This document shows positions 8,810 through 17,657 of a DNA stretch of 64,000 nucleotides, in pieces (within the stretch, counting starts at the first letter, position 1; every line of letters begins with the position of its first letter). Made by a program: the position numbers and the translations under genes. A model generated the notes under the pieces. The model worked only from the letters and a program-made list of their open reading frames with translations, was not told the origin of the DNA and did no database searches. Source of the stretch: Chryseobacterium arthrosphaerae (GTDB taxonomy: Bacteria; Bacteroidota; Bacteroidia; Flavobacteriales; Weeksellaceae). The stretch lies in NCBI RefSeq assembly GCF_001684965.1, contig NZ_MAYG01000001.1, positions 2,604,001 through 2,668,000 of the forward strand. The letters run 5' to 3'.

Positions 8810-9394
8810 TTATTTATTTACCTCTACGTACTGTATGATGGTCTGATTTTTTGGGTTGTAGATGATTGTACTGCTATTAGGAAATCTCTTCAGTTTATAA
8901 TATTCAATATTCTTATCATTCTTAATATCTTCCAGAAGACTGGTATCAAAGGTATTGTCAGGAAGGAATTTTGATAAAAAACTTAGTTTATCCACAATAC
9001 TTTGCCCATCAATTTTACGGGCTTTCTTATCAGATTTATTCTCATCTGAAGTAGGCTGTCCCTCCAGAAAAGGAAGCAATACGGCAATATCAGCCTTGTA
9101 TTTGAATACGTACCCTTCAGGTCTTCCGGGAATTTTGATTTTCTTTCCCTTTTCTTCGGATACTATGGGGTTTCCTGTATTGGGAAAAACCTCATTGAAC
9201 TTCACATCCTGGGAATTGGTTAAAGAATTGATAGATTCATTGACCGTTTTCTTTACTGTTTCCTCTACCGCCTGCTGGGCTTTTTGCTGTACTGTTTCGG
9301 TTGTTTTCTGAACAGTCTGGTCTATTTTTTCTTCAATTTTATTACACGATACTAATAAAAGAGTGGTAATAGCGGGCAAAATGTACTTCTTCAT
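8810..9394 (-). CDS. Hypothetical lipoprotein with N-terminal coiled coil
   Basis: I do not recognise the family. The 194-residue protein has a lipoprotein signal with lipobox LVSC (Cys17), then about 45 residues rich in Glu, Lys and Gln (IEEKIDQTVQKTTETVQQKA and on) that should form an amphipathic coiled coil. The rest, from about 65, is a mixed-polarity domain with no familiar motif. It is a single-gene unit with its own terminator. Membrane anchoring by lipid is well supported; the role is not. Confidence 0.65.
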   Translation of the reverse strand: MKKYILPAITTLLLVSCNKIEEKIDQTVQKTTETVQQKAQQAVEETVKKTVNESINSLTNSQDVKFNEVFPNTGNPIVSEEKGKKIKIPGRPEGYVFKYKADIAVLLPFLEGQPTSDENKSDKKARKIDGQSIVDKLSFLSKFLPDNTFDTSLLEDIKNDKNIEYYKLKRFPNSSTIIYNPKNQTIIQYVEVNK

Positions 9395-9529
9395 AATTCT
9401 AATTGATCATTTCTTTTTATTAATATACCTTCTTTTAACGGAAAAGTAGTCAGGTATATTTTAGCAAAGGAAAAATATTTTTTTCAATACTCAAAATACT
9501 ACTGACAAGCTGTTGTCATAACCCCCGCT

Positions 9530-9537
9530 TACCTTTG
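9530..9537 (+). promoter_or_regulatory. Candidate -7 box (TACCTTTG) for the DinB-like gene
   Basis: TACCTTTG matches the Bacteroidota TAnnTTTG consensus and lies 28 bases before the ATG at 9566. The nearest upstream TTG (9513-9515) is only 14 bases away, shorter than usual, so the -33 element is uncertain. Confidence 0.45.
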
Positions 9538-9565
9538 TATCAACAACAAACAAAAACAATACATT

Positions 9566-10057
9566 ATGACAACTACAGTAACAGCTACAAAACAATTCAT
9601 GACCACTGATCAATTATTAAAAGACTGGCAGGGACACAGAAATTTGACAAGAAGAGTGATTGAAGCTTTTCCTGAGAAAGAATTATTTGAATTTTCAGTG
9701 GGCGGTATGAGACCTTTTGCAAAACTGGCAGTAGAGCTGATCAGCATCGGCGGTCCTGCATTAAAAGGAATTGTAGAGGGAAATATGGAAGGATATACCG
9801 AAGAAGGGTTTAATCCGAAAACAAAAGAAGAGATCTTAAAAAAGTGGGATGAAGAAACAGAAGTAATCAATCACTATTTTAATCAGATCTCTGAAGAGCG
9901 TTTCCAGGAAACTTTCAACCTGTTCGGTCAGTATGAATTCCCGGTGTATGAAAATGTTCTTTATTTTATAGACAACGAGATCCACCACCGTGGCCAGGGA
10001 TATGTGTATCTGCGGGCTTTAGGAATTGAACCGCCTTTCTTCTGGGAAAGATTTTAA
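9566..10057 (+). CDS. DinB-family four-helix protein
   Basis: The 163-residue protein has the layout of the DinB/YfiT-like four-helix bundle, with three histidines in the expected places for a metal site: His24 in WQGHRNLT and His140-His141 in NEIHHRGQGYVYLR. Family members include metal-dependent thiol transferases and many of unknown role; the name comes from DNA-damage induction in Bacillus, which cannot be assumed here. The next gene, a WYL-type regulator at 10168-11118, is convergent. WYL regulators and DinB-like proteins are often close together, so a functional link is possible but unproved. Confidence 0.78.
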   Translation: MTTTVTATKQFMTTDQLLKDWQGHRNLTRRVIEAFPEKELFEFSVGGMRPFAKLAVELISIGGPALKGIVEGNMEGYTEEGFNPKTKEEILKKWDEETEVINHYFNQISEERFQETFNLFGQYEFPVYENVLYFIDNEIHHRGQGYVYLRALGIEPPFFWERF

Positions 10058-10167
10058 CTGAAGCCAGGAGAATCAATTTACTGATCAGCTTTTTCTCTTA
10101 GCCTTTAAACCATTTCATCTATTTGCATAACTCAGTCAATTTAACCTCAGCAGGAATCTGTTGGGGT

Positions 10168-11118
10168 TTATTGATGTCTTTCCGTCATTTTGACAAGCAA
10201 TTCATTGAGTCTGGAGCGAAGACTTTCCGGCTCCAGCACTGTGGCATAATCTGCAAAAGTAATCAGCCAGCGCGGAAATCCGTCTGTCATCCATTCCGTT
10301 TCAAAGGTCAGCTCTACGCCATGTTCTGTTTCCACTTCTTCTACCAGGCCATAATATCTTTTAGAGTTTACCAGGTGCCCCATGATTTTTTTGTCGACCA
10401 GAAGTTTAGCCTTAACTTTATTTCCATGTGATTTTCTATAATCATTGATCTGACCGTATTCCTGTAAAAAAGGAGTTTGCGTTTTGGAGATCTGCTGAAT
10501 TCTGTCAACCCTGAATTGCCTGAAATCTTTTCTCAGGATACAATATGCCATAATATACCAGAAATTGAACTCAAAGAAAATTCCCACCGCTTCTATGGTT
10601 CTGTTGGTCACTCTGCCATCTACGGTCTGGTATTCTATATTCAGCTGGGTTTTCTCTGCGATACTTTCCAGGATAATGGGAATAACATTTTTCAGAGAAT
10701 CTCCCGGACTGGAATGGGCGGTGAAAACATCAATCTGTTTTTCGATATTCTGAATCAGATTTTTATCTGAATACCTCAATACTGAACGGACTTTCTCCAT
10801 AGCCGCCTGATAATGGTTTCCTAAACTTTGATGCGAAAATTTCTGCATCAGTTTTTCCGCAGTAATGAAACTCAGTACTTCTTCTTTGGTAAACATAATG
10901 GGTGGAAGTTTATAACCATCCATTAAAGAATAACCATTCCCTGCTTCTCCTACAATAGGAATGCCTGCGTTTTCCAGGGTTTTCACATCACGGTAAATGG
11001 TTCTGATGCTCACATCAAATTTTTCAGCCAGATCCTGTGCCCTCACAACAGGTTTAGACTGAAGCTGGGTAAGAATTGCCGTTACCCGGTCCAATTTTTT
11101 AAGATAGTGGTCGTTCAT
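10168..11118 (-). CDS. YafY-type transcriptional regulator (HTH plus WYL domain)
   Basis: This 316-residue regulator has an N-terminal winged helix (roughly 8-65, including LAEKFDVSIRTIYRDVKTLENAG) followed by a WYL domain. The ligand-binding segment reads FWYIMAYCILRKDFRQFRVDRI near 185-206. WYL proteins bind small ligands or nucleic acid and many respond to DNA damage. The start is supported by a TAnnTTTG box on the minus strand (CAAAGCTA at 11128-11135) about ten bases upstream, implying a short leader. It lies 60 bases downstream of the ABC exporter gene on the same strand, but the box suggests its own promoter. Confidence 0.85.
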   Translation of the reverse strand: MNDHYLKKLDRVTAILTQLQSKPVVRAQDLAEKFDVSIRTIYRDVKTLENAGIPIVGEAGNGYSLMDGYKLPPIMFTKEEVLSFITAEKLMQKFSHQSLGNHYQAAMEKVRSVLRYSDKNLIQNIEKQIDVFTAHSSPGDSLKNVIPIILESIAEKTQLNIEYQTVDGRVTNRTIEAVGIFFEFNFWYIMAYCILRKDFRQFRVDRIQQISKTQTPFLQEYGQINDYRKSHGNKVKAKLLVDKKIMGHLVNSKRYYGLVEEVETEHGVELTFETEWMTDGFPRWLITFADYATVLEPESLRSRLNELLVKMTERHQ

Positions 11119-11178
11119 ATTGCTTCACAAAGCTAAAATTCTTTTTTGAGGTATGCCTTATCATATAAGCTTTTTCAA

Positions 11179-12987
11179 TCAATTTTCTTTATAGGTATTC
11201 ACCAGTTTATCCAGATTTAAACTGCGGGCAGATGCATCAAAAATTTCACGGTACGTTCCGTCTTTATTGTAAAGCTCATCATGGGTTCCGTTTTCCACTA
11301 CTCTTCCTTTTTTCATCACATAGATGGTATCCGAATCTAAGATCTGGGATAAAGAATGGGAAATAATGATAACGGTTCGCCCCTGTTTTATAGCATCCAG
11401 AGAGTTTTTGATCTGCTCTGTGGCAATGGCGTCCAGGCTCGCTGTAGGCTCATCCAGAAAGATAATCGGCGGATCTTTCAAAAACAGTCTTGCGATGGCA
11501 ATTCTCTGCTGCTGACCACCCGAAAGCTGGGTTGCATCATGTTTATAGCCATCAGGAAGGTCCATGATCTGATCATGCAGATAGGCTTTTTTAGCGGCTT
11601 CCTCTATTTGCTCAAAACCTGCATTCATATCTCCATAGCGGATATTATCTTCAATGCTTCCCTGAAAGATGTGATTACGCTGCAGCACCAGTCCCAAGTC
11701 ACTTCTCAGAAAGGTATTGTTATAATCATTAAGATTCACATCGTCAAGTAAAATTTCTCCGGAATCCGGAAGATAAAATTTACATAAAAGATTAATCACC
11801 GTTGATTTACCCGCTCCGCTCAGCCCTACCAAAGCAGTTGTCTTTCCGTTCTCAATTTTCATAGAAACATGATGAAGCGCTTTTGTACCATTGGGATAGG
11901 TAAAATCTACATTTTTCAGTTCAAAGGTTCCCCTGATCGCTTTTTCTACAAAATTCCCGTTCGGCTCGGTTTCATCATCAGCATTTAAAATATCAAAATA
12001 CCCTTCTGCATAGATCATCGCATCATTCATATCATCATAAATCCTGTGCAGCTGGCGGATAGGTGCCGAAACATTGTTGAACAGCATAATATGAAGCATA
12101 ATCGCTCCAATGGTCATTTGCTGATCCAGCACCAGATAAACGGTCAGAAGAATGATCAGAACCACTCCGAACTGTTCAATAAATGTCTTTAATCCGTCGT
12201 AAATAAAATTGGTCTTTCTGGTGAACATCTGGCTTTCCATCAGCTGCATCTGAAGGTCATACTGTTTTTTACCTTCAAATTTTTCACGGACAAAACTCTT
12301 GATCACCATAATAGAGTTGATCAGATTCAACAGCCCTGAAGTTTTTTTCTCCCGTTGATTTCTAAGCTGTCTGCGTACTCCGCTCAGTTTTTTGGCCTGC
12401 AAAGAGCTTATGTAAAAATAAATAGGAACAATAATCGTAGAAACAGCCCCCACGTACACATTCTGCATGTACATAATGATCAGGGCAATAATGGCATTGG
12501 AAAACAGGGGCAGAATATCAATAAAAAAATTCTGGACCAGCTTGGTAAGGCTTTCAATCCCACGGTCTATTCTGATCTGTAATTTTCCGGATTCATGATT
12601 TTCATCATTAAAATAAGCTACTTTGTACGTCAGAATCTTATCAATAGCAGACTGTGCCAAAACTGAACTTACATTGATCCTGATCTTTTCCCCATAAAAT
12701 TTCTGTCCGAAATTGATAAAGATATTCAACAATTCTTTTCCCAGTAAAATAATGGAAATAACAATCAGGATATGAATACCTTCTGTCATCGGATGCGGAA
12801 GATGGGTAAGCTTGGTCACCTCATCTACGGTATACTTCAATACAATAGGGTTCACCTGGGCAGCAAGTGCTCCTAAAAAAGTAAGAAACAGCGTTCCATA
12901 GATCATTAATCGGTAAGGTCTGATGAAAGGGACAAGCTGTTTATAAATTCCGAATAAAGTAACGGTTCTGTTGAATGGTTTTGCCAT
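11179..12987 (-). CDS. ABC exporter, fused permease and ATPase (MsbA/MdlB-like)
   Basis: The 602-residue protein is a half-transporter with six predicted membrane helices in about 20-310 and an ATPase domain in about 345-590. Walker A (GLSGAGKST), the signature LSGGQQQR and Walker B (PIIFLDEPTASLD) are intact. Half-exporters of this type dimerise in the inner membrane and move lipids, drugs or peptides outward. It has no N-terminal C39 peptidase domain, so it is not an obvious processor for the double-glycine peptide at 17340. The substrate is unknown; a lipid or multidrug exporter is the default reading. Confidence 0.85.
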   Translation of the reverse strand: MAKPFNRTVTLFGIYKQLVPFIRPYRLMIYGTLFLTFLGALAAQVNPIVLKYTVDEVTKLTHLPHPMTEGIHILIVISIILLGKELLNIFINFGQKFYGEKIRINVSSVLAQSAIDKILTYKVAYFNDENHESGKLQIRIDRGIESLTKLVQNFFIDILPLFSNAIIALIIMYMQNVYVGAVSTIIVPIYFYISSLQAKKLSGVRRQLRNQREKKTSGLLNLINSIMVIKSFVREKFEGKKQYDLQMQLMESQMFTRKTNFIYDGLKTFIEQFGVVLIILLTVYLVLDQQMTIGAIMLHIMLFNNVSAPIRQLHRIYDDMNDAMIYAEGYFDILNADDETEPNGNFVEKAIRGTFELKNVDFTYPNGTKALHHVSMKIENGKTTALVGLSGAGKSTVINLLCKFYLPDSGEILLDDVNLNDYNNTFLRSDLGLVLQRNHIFQGSIEDNIRYGDMNAGFEQIEEAAKKAYLHDQIMDLPDGYKHDATQLSGGQQQRIAIARLFLKDPPIIFLDEPTASLDAIATEQIKNSLDAIKQGRTVIIISHSLSQILDSDTIYVMKKGRVVENGTHDELYNKDGTYREIFDASARSLNLDKLVNTYKEN

Positions 12988-13004
12988 AGGAATTATTTAA
13001 ACTG

Positions 13005-13042
13005 AAAAACGTACCGTTTTCAAAAGAAAAAGGTACGTTTTT
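13005..13042 (-). terminator. Hairpin terminator after the DKNYY protein gene
   Basis: An 11-base stem (AAAAACGTACC at 13005-13015 and GGTACGTTTTT at 13032-13042) with a 16-base A-rich loop lies between the DKNYY gene stop and the start of the ABC exporter. The T run is inside the stem arm on the minus strand. Confidence 0.7.
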
Positions 13043-13071
13043 ATTATGATTTTCAGGCTAAAATTTCCGGT

Positions 13072-14898
13072 TTATTTGATTCCTAAAAACTTTTTAAGAG
13101 CCGGATCCGTAGCTTTGATTTGATTCACATCAACACTTTTATTTGAGATTAATGCCAGCCAGTATCCTTCACTGTTTTTTAAAAGATACGCTGTTGACGA
13201 AACCGGATTCCCTACGCCACACATTGGCCATGAGCCTTCATATACGGCAAGAAGCTCTACATTTTCACTTTTGATGATTCTGAAGTTATGGGTATAAATA
13301 TAATCCTTATCCGCTAAAAACCCATTAAACAACCGTACAGATCCCGGATCTACTCCTTTTAGAGTAATCAGCCCGTCACCGTAAGAATAGAGGTATACAT
13401 TATTTTTATCTTTATAATAAGCATAGGTGCCTGTCATTTTTTCAAAGGTTTCCGGATCTGCTGACGTTTCTTCATTTCCCCAATATATTTTGTTACCGGT
13501 TTGCCCTAACAACATACTGTAAATCGTTTTCAACCGGACAGCACCATTAATTCTGACAAGATCCTTCTCCCGCCTTCTGGTCAGATCAATCTGTTCCTGA
13601 GTCAGGTTTTCAAAAAAGCCTGTAGTTCTATTATATGCCTGATCATTATAGAAAAGGTACTCATTTATTTTATCACTTATAAACACATTGCTGTTATCCG
13701 GAGAGACGGTATAATGAAATGGAATCTTTTTAAGAAAATATCTCTCGGATCTCTGCGTATAATGTATTTCATAAATTCCATTTTTATCATAGTAAAGCGG
13801 TTGCTTACTGACCACTCCAAAACTCGGAATATCCAGTTGAGTGCCCTCCAATAAAGTGTTATACAAAAAGATATTCTTACCATCTGTAATCAGAGGGCTG
13901 GTTATATGATGACCATCAGCACTCCATATCTTCAATTTGTCCGCATCTGCAATGTCAACAGGCAGAATACTATCACTGCAGTAAATATGATTTTTATCTT
14001 TAAAATACGGGCCTTCCAAATGCACAAATGAAGCCGCATCTGCATCTTTTAAAACATCATCCTCATGATACACATGATCCTTATCTTTGGCAAAATAACC
14101 TGATACACTTCCAAATGAAGGTATATCTGCACCGTTTAAAATCCTTTTATCAAAATAAACATGGTTTTTATCTTTGGAATAATGCTCTCCGAGCTGAACA
14201 AAAGAGTCGGCATCGCCATCCGGAATGACTGTATGGTAAGAATCATTCATCACAAGCTTATTCTTCACCCTATGGAAATGAGGACTGAGGTACTGCAGAG
14301 GCTCTCCTTCAAAAAGAAGTTTCTCTCCCCGTTCATAGATCCCGTTTTTATCATAACACCGCTCCCATTCCTGAAGTATAACCGTATGAATATCAATATT
14401 GGTTAACTGATCATAGTAATATACCTTGTTATTATACTGGTAATATCCTTTATCGGCAAAATTACCTTTAGAATCTTTAAGAGGGATAAATTCTGAAGCT
14501 TTAAAATTTTTAAGCTCAGTAAGGTTTTTATAAATGGCTTTTTGGGTACGCCAGAAAGTACCATCATTTGTAAATCCAAGGTATTGATAGCCTAATGTAT
14601 CTGTTTTCACAAAATCACCATTCACAAAGACTCCGTCTTTATTTTTAGCCATCCCTGCTTCACTGCTGTTCCTGGAAAATGTAAATGATTTCGTATCAGC
14701 TTTGATCACCTTTCTGGTTCTTCTGTCTTTTTGATAAACAAGAGAATGGTCATTGATCAAATAGGTGTAAGGAGCCAGCCTAGGTTTCTCTTCAAACACT
14801 AAATCAGGATTAATAACCGGAGCCTTTATGGAATCGGTTTTCTGAGCATATGTCTTTATTGAAAAAACAAAAGATAAAATAAGTAGAAAACACCTCAT
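13072..14898 (-). CDS. Secreted DKNYY-repeat protein
   Basis: This 608-residue protein has a signal peptide (first 18 residues, ending TYAQ) and no membrane helix afterwards, so it is periplasmic or exported. Several degenerate repeats of the DKNYY type are visible, each centred on KDKxxVY: KDKNHVYFDKRI near 242-253, KDKDHVYHEDDVL near 271-283, KDKNHIYCSDSIL near 300-312, and others near 183, 380 and 500. The three central repeats are about 30 residues apart. DKNYY repeats probably form beta structure; no catalytic role is known to me. It is a single-gene unit with its own terminator. Confidence 0.75.
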   Translation of the reverse strand: MRCFLLILSFVFSIKTYAQKTDSIKAPVINPDLVFEEKPRLAPYTYLINDHSLVYQKDRRTRKVIKADTKSFTFSRNSSEAGMAKNKDGVFVNGDFVKTDTLGYQYLGFTNDGTFWRTQKAIYKNLTELKNFKASEFIPLKDSKGNFADKGYYQYNNKVYYYDQLTNIDIHTVILQEWERCYDKNGIYERGEKLLFEGEPLQYLSPHFHRVKNKLVMNDSYHTVIPDGDADSFVQLGEHYSKDKNHVYFDKRILNGADIPSFGSVSGYFAKDKDHVYHEDDVLKDADAASFVHLEGPYFKDKNHIYCSDSILPVDIADADKLKIWSADGHHITSPLITDGKNIFLYNTLLEGTQLDIPSFGVVSKQPLYYDKNGIYEIHYTQRSERYFLKKIPFHYTVSPDNSNVFISDKINEYLFYNDQAYNRTTGFFENLTQEQIDLTRRREKDLVRINGAVRLKTIYSMLLGQTGNKIYWGNEETSADPETFEKMTGTYAYYKDKNNVYLYSYGDGLITLKGVDPGSVRLFNGFLADKDYIYTHNFRIIKSENVELLAVYEGSWPMCGVGNPVSSTAYLLKNSEGYWLALISNKSVDVNQIKATDPALKKFLGIK

Positions 14899-14981
14899 AA
14901 TACCAATGTATGTTATGGCACTAATATAGTAATTTCAAAGATTCTGAATTTATTTTATTATTCTCTGAAAAAAACTGAATT

Positions 14982-16043
14982 TTATCCTTCGTACATATAG
15001 GTTGTAAGATAATGCAGTTCCGGCTGGCTTACTTTTTTAGATTCTGCCTGTGCCTGCTCCAGAGAATATTGTGAATTGATTTCTTTTTTCTGGAAAACAA
15101 ATGAATTGTTTGCATTTTTATCCACTACCTCACTAAAGATATGTTCGATCTCTGAGTTTCCTAATGAAGCAAAACTTACATCTTCAAAACCATGCATCAG
15201 CCTCAGATTATCATATTCCTTGAAGTTTTCGTCAACAAATCCCTGCAGGTGAGTTTTTGAATCAAAATTCCCAGCCCAGATATTGTAGGCATACTTTTTC
15301 TTCTTTGGTTTGTCTAAAATACTCTGATAAACGAAGTTTTCACCAAGATAAGCTTCTCTTACCTGCGGATCATTGGCAAGATCTTCCGGAAGTCCTTCTT
15401 TCAGGATCTTTCCTTCAAACATGATATAGGTTTTGTTGGTGATGGCAAGGGTCTGCTGTACGTTGTGGTCGGTGATCAGAATTCCGATATTTTTATCAAC
15501 CAGACTTCTTACGATTTTCTGGATATCTTCTACGGCAATCGGGTCTACTCCGGCAAACGGCTCATCCAAAAGGATAAAGTTCGGGCTTGTGGCAAGACAG
15601 CGGGCAATTTCCGTTCTACGTCTTTCCCCTCCGGAAAGAAGATCTCCTCTGTTTTTACGAACGTGCTGTAAAGAAAACTCTTCGATCAGTTCATCACATT
15701 TGATCTGCTGCTCACGCTTGGAAAGCTTGGTAAGCTGCAGTACTCCCATAATATTTTCTTCTACAGACAACTTTCTGAAAACGGAAGCCTCCTGTGCCAG
15801 GTAACCGATTCCCTTCTGAGCTCTACGGTACATTGCATCGGTGGTAATCTCCTGTTTATCCAGGAAAATTTTCCCTGAAGTGGGCTTAACCAACCCTACG
15901 ATCATATAAAACGATGTGGTTTTTCCAGCTCCGTTAGGACCCAGCAAACCTACAATTTCTCCCTGTTGAACCTGTACAGAAACGCCTTTTACAACTTTTT
16001 TAGGACCGTATTCTTTGATTAAGTTTTCTCCTCGTAAAATCAT
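14982..16043 (-). CDS. lptB: LptB, LPS export ATPase, with an extra C-terminal domain
   Basis: Residues 1-240 are a complete LptB: Walker A GPNGAGKTT near 35-43, signature LSGGERRR near 136-143, Walker B FILLDEPFAGVDP near 156-168 and the switch His in TDHNV. LptB powers LPS extraction from the inner membrane with LptFG. The usual protein is about 240 residues; here about 110 more follow (244-353), beginning with a basic linker KPKKKK and an AYNIWAGNFDSKTHLQGFV segment. This extension may be a separate small domain. A TAnnTTTG box (CAAATATA on the plus strand, 16048-16055) lies only four bases upstream of the ATG, suggesting a nearly leaderless transcript. Confidence 0.85.
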   Translation of the reverse strand: MILRGENLIKEYGPKKVVKGVSVQVQQGEIVGLLGPNGAGKTTSFYMIVGLVKPTSGKIFLDKQEITTDAMYRRAQKGIGYLAQEASVFRKLSVEENIMGVLQLTKLSKREQQIKCDELIEEFSLQHVRKNRGDLLSGGERRRTEIARCLATSPNFILLDEPFAGVDPIAVEDIQKIVRSLVDKNIGILITDHNVQQTLAITNKTYIMFEGKILKEGLPEDLANDPQVREAYLGENFVYQSILDKPKKKKYAYNIWAGNFDSKTHLQGFVDENFKEYDNLRLMHGFEDVSFASLGNSEIEHIFSEVVDKNANNSFVFQKKEINSQYSLEQAQAESKKVSQPELHYLTTYMYEG

Positions 16044-16197
16044 AGGGCAAATATATCAAAAATATAAACTTCACTTATATGTTAATGTAAACTTGTTTAC
16101 ACCATATGCAAACTTATTCACTCCAAATCATTGTAACTTTTCATGATTTCCATCTACTTATTATGAAACAAACCAATTCATTACAAATACTAAGAAA

Positions 16198-16491
16198 ATG
16201 GAAAATTACGGCTATACGAAAACAGAAAATACAGGAAATCAGCAAAACAATATTCCATACCGTTCGGAGAAAAAACTTCCGGCTGCTTTATTGGGAATTC
16301 TTGTAGGCTGGCTGGCTTTGAATAAATTTTATCTGGGATATACCAAAGAAGGCTTTATTCAGCTGATCCTGAACGTAGTGACTTTGGGTGCAGCTTCCAT
16401 TATCCCTTTTATTGAAGGTATCCTGTACCTCTTTATGAGTGATAAACAGTTTGACGACACTTATGTTTACGGAAGAAAAGGCTGGTTATAA
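16198..16491 (+). CDS. TM2-domain membrane protein
   Basis: The 97-residue protein has a polar N-terminus (1-26) and two hydrophobic segments separated by NKFYLGYTKEGF, the hallmark of TM2 domains (two helices joined by a conserved short turn with LG.FG/LHRFYLG-like motif). It should sit in the inner membrane as a hairpin. The function of bacterial TM2 proteins is not established. It is divergent from lptB. Confidence 0.82.
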   Translation: MENYGYTKTENTGNQQNNIPYRSEKKLPAALLGILVGWLALNKFYLGYTKEGFIQLILNVVTLGAASIIPFIEGILYLFMSDKQFDDTYVYGRKGWL

Positions 16492-16563
16492 AAAAACAAT
16501 TTTTTTGTATTGTGAATTTTTAATTCCATAATTTTATCAGCATCAAATCAAGAAAGAATTATT

Positions 16564-17292
16564 ATGGAAAATAATCAGGAACTTACTGATCTTCTGGCCC
16601 TGGACCTGGGAGTGAGTATTACCAACCGGAGACCTTATGCAAAAGAGGTATTCAAATGGCAGGACATGGATCTCCTTCCCCATTCTTCCACAGATACCCT
16701 GCTTTGTGAGATTTTTGAGTGGAACGGACGAAACTGGAGAACTACAGGAAACAATCTTATCGGGTATCTTTTTTCCGACGGTGCTTTAAATACCGTAAAG
16801 GAACAACTGATCAATACTCCAAAACATCCTGCCCTGATCCCTGATTTTGAATTTACCCGGGAAAGTATGATCGAATACGGTCTGTCTCTTCCTTCTTTAT
16901 TCAACATCGGAGTAAACGGGGATATTAAAAATGCAAAAAGTTTTTCCGTAAGGGTAAACAATGTAACCAAATCGAGAATAACAAATATTGATTCTCCCGG
17001 AATTGAAATTCTGAAAAATTATTCTCTTTTTACCCAATCAAAATCTAAGACGTACAGAAAGAATATTAAGTTTAATTATCTGAGCACCTCATTATTCTAT
17101 GCCGAAAGTGTGGAAATTTTCCTGGAAAAAGATGCTGCCTCCGGATTAGACCTCAGCTTTCAGACCCAAGATGTAGAAGTGGATACCAAAATCGATACTG
17201 ATACCCGGAAACATTTTATTTTAAAATACTCTGGAAATCAAGCTCCTTTTGCAGCAAAATTCACAAAAGGAAAGGATTTCAACATTATGTGA
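16564..17292 (+). CDS. Hypothetical protein, possible partner of the bacteriocin-like peptide gene
   Basis: I do not recognise this 242-residue protein. It has no signal peptide, no clear membrane helix, and a composition suggesting alternating beta strands in 105-240 (SFSVRVNNV, KNIKFNYLSTSLFYAESVEIFL, HFILKYSG). No catalytic motif stands out. The ATG lies 72 bases after the TM2 gene. Its stop is 47 bases before the start of the double-glycine peptide at 17340, and no terminator separates them, so both are probably on one transcript that ends at the hairpin near 17540. A role with that peptide (immunity, modification, partner toxin) is only a guess. Confidence 0.6.
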   Translation: MENNQELTDLLALDLGVSITNRRPYAKEVFKWQDMDLLPHSSTDTLLCEIFEWNGRNWRTTGNNLIGYLFSDGALNTVKEQLINTPKHPALIPDFEFTRESMIEYGLSLPSLFNIGVNGDIKNAKSFSVRVNNVTKSRITNIDSPGIEILKNYSLFTQSKSKTYRKNIKFNYLSTSLFYAESVEIFLEKDAASGLDLSFQTQDVEVDTKIDTDTRKHFILKYSGNQAPFAAKFTKGKDFNIM

Positions 17293-17339
17293 TATTTTTT
17301 ATTATTTTAGGTTCACTAAACCAAATAAAAATAAGTATC

Positions 17340-17528
17340 ATGAGAAAATTAACGAAAAAAGATCTGAAAAACATTAATGGGGGAAGTCTAAGGTTCCCGG
17401 ATGCTAATGGAAACTGCCCGGCAGGCTGGTATCTGTGCCCTACTAATATCTGTGTAGATGATAATGGCGGACAAGACCCTATTCATGAGGGACACCGTCA
17501 TTACACCGCATGCTTTGGGAACGGTTAA
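17340..17528 (+). CDS. Bacteriocin-like small peptide with double-glycine leader
   Basis: The 62-residue peptide starts MRKLTKKDLKNINGG, a textbook double-glycine leader with a basic amphipathic helix. I place the start at this ATG because the longer in-frame start at 17289 would add an unrelated hydrophobic stretch that overlaps the previous gene. The predicted core after Gly-Gly is 47 residues with four Cys (in GNCPAG, YLCPTN, NICVDD and TACFGNG), so two disulfides or other crosslinks are possible, and it is rich in Gly, Asp, Asn and Pro. Many such peptides occur in Chryseobacterium; their role is unproved. No peptidase-type ABC exporter is adjacent. Confidence 0.82.
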   Translation: MRKLTKKDLKNINGGSLRFPDANGNCPAGWYLCPTNICVDDNGGQDPIHEGHRHYTACFGNG

Positions 17529-17539
17529 TCACAAAAAAA

Positions 17540-17580
17540 GAGGTTGTCTGTAAAATACGACAACCTCCTTTTCTTTTTTA
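17540..17580 (+). terminator. Terminator after the bacteriocin-like gene
   Basis: A nine-base stem (GAGGTTGTC at 17540-17548, GACAACCTC at 17559-17567) with a ten-base loop is followed by TTTTCTTTTTT. It sits 11 bases after the peptide stop codon. Confidence 0.88.
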
Positions 17581-17657
17581 TAATGAAATCATCAGTTGAT
17601 ACAAACCAAATACTCTGTAATGCATCTTTCGTATCTGATTCTGTAGTTTGATGCTTA

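Noticed and set aside
11179..12987. Dedicated exporter for the double-glycine peptide at 17340
   Set aside because: It has no N-terminal C39 peptidase domain and lies over 4 kb away on the other strand in a separate unit.
16564..17292. Gasdermin-like or other pore-forming protein
   Set aside because: The beta-rich pattern invited the idea, but I could align no specific motif, and no protease gene is adjacent.
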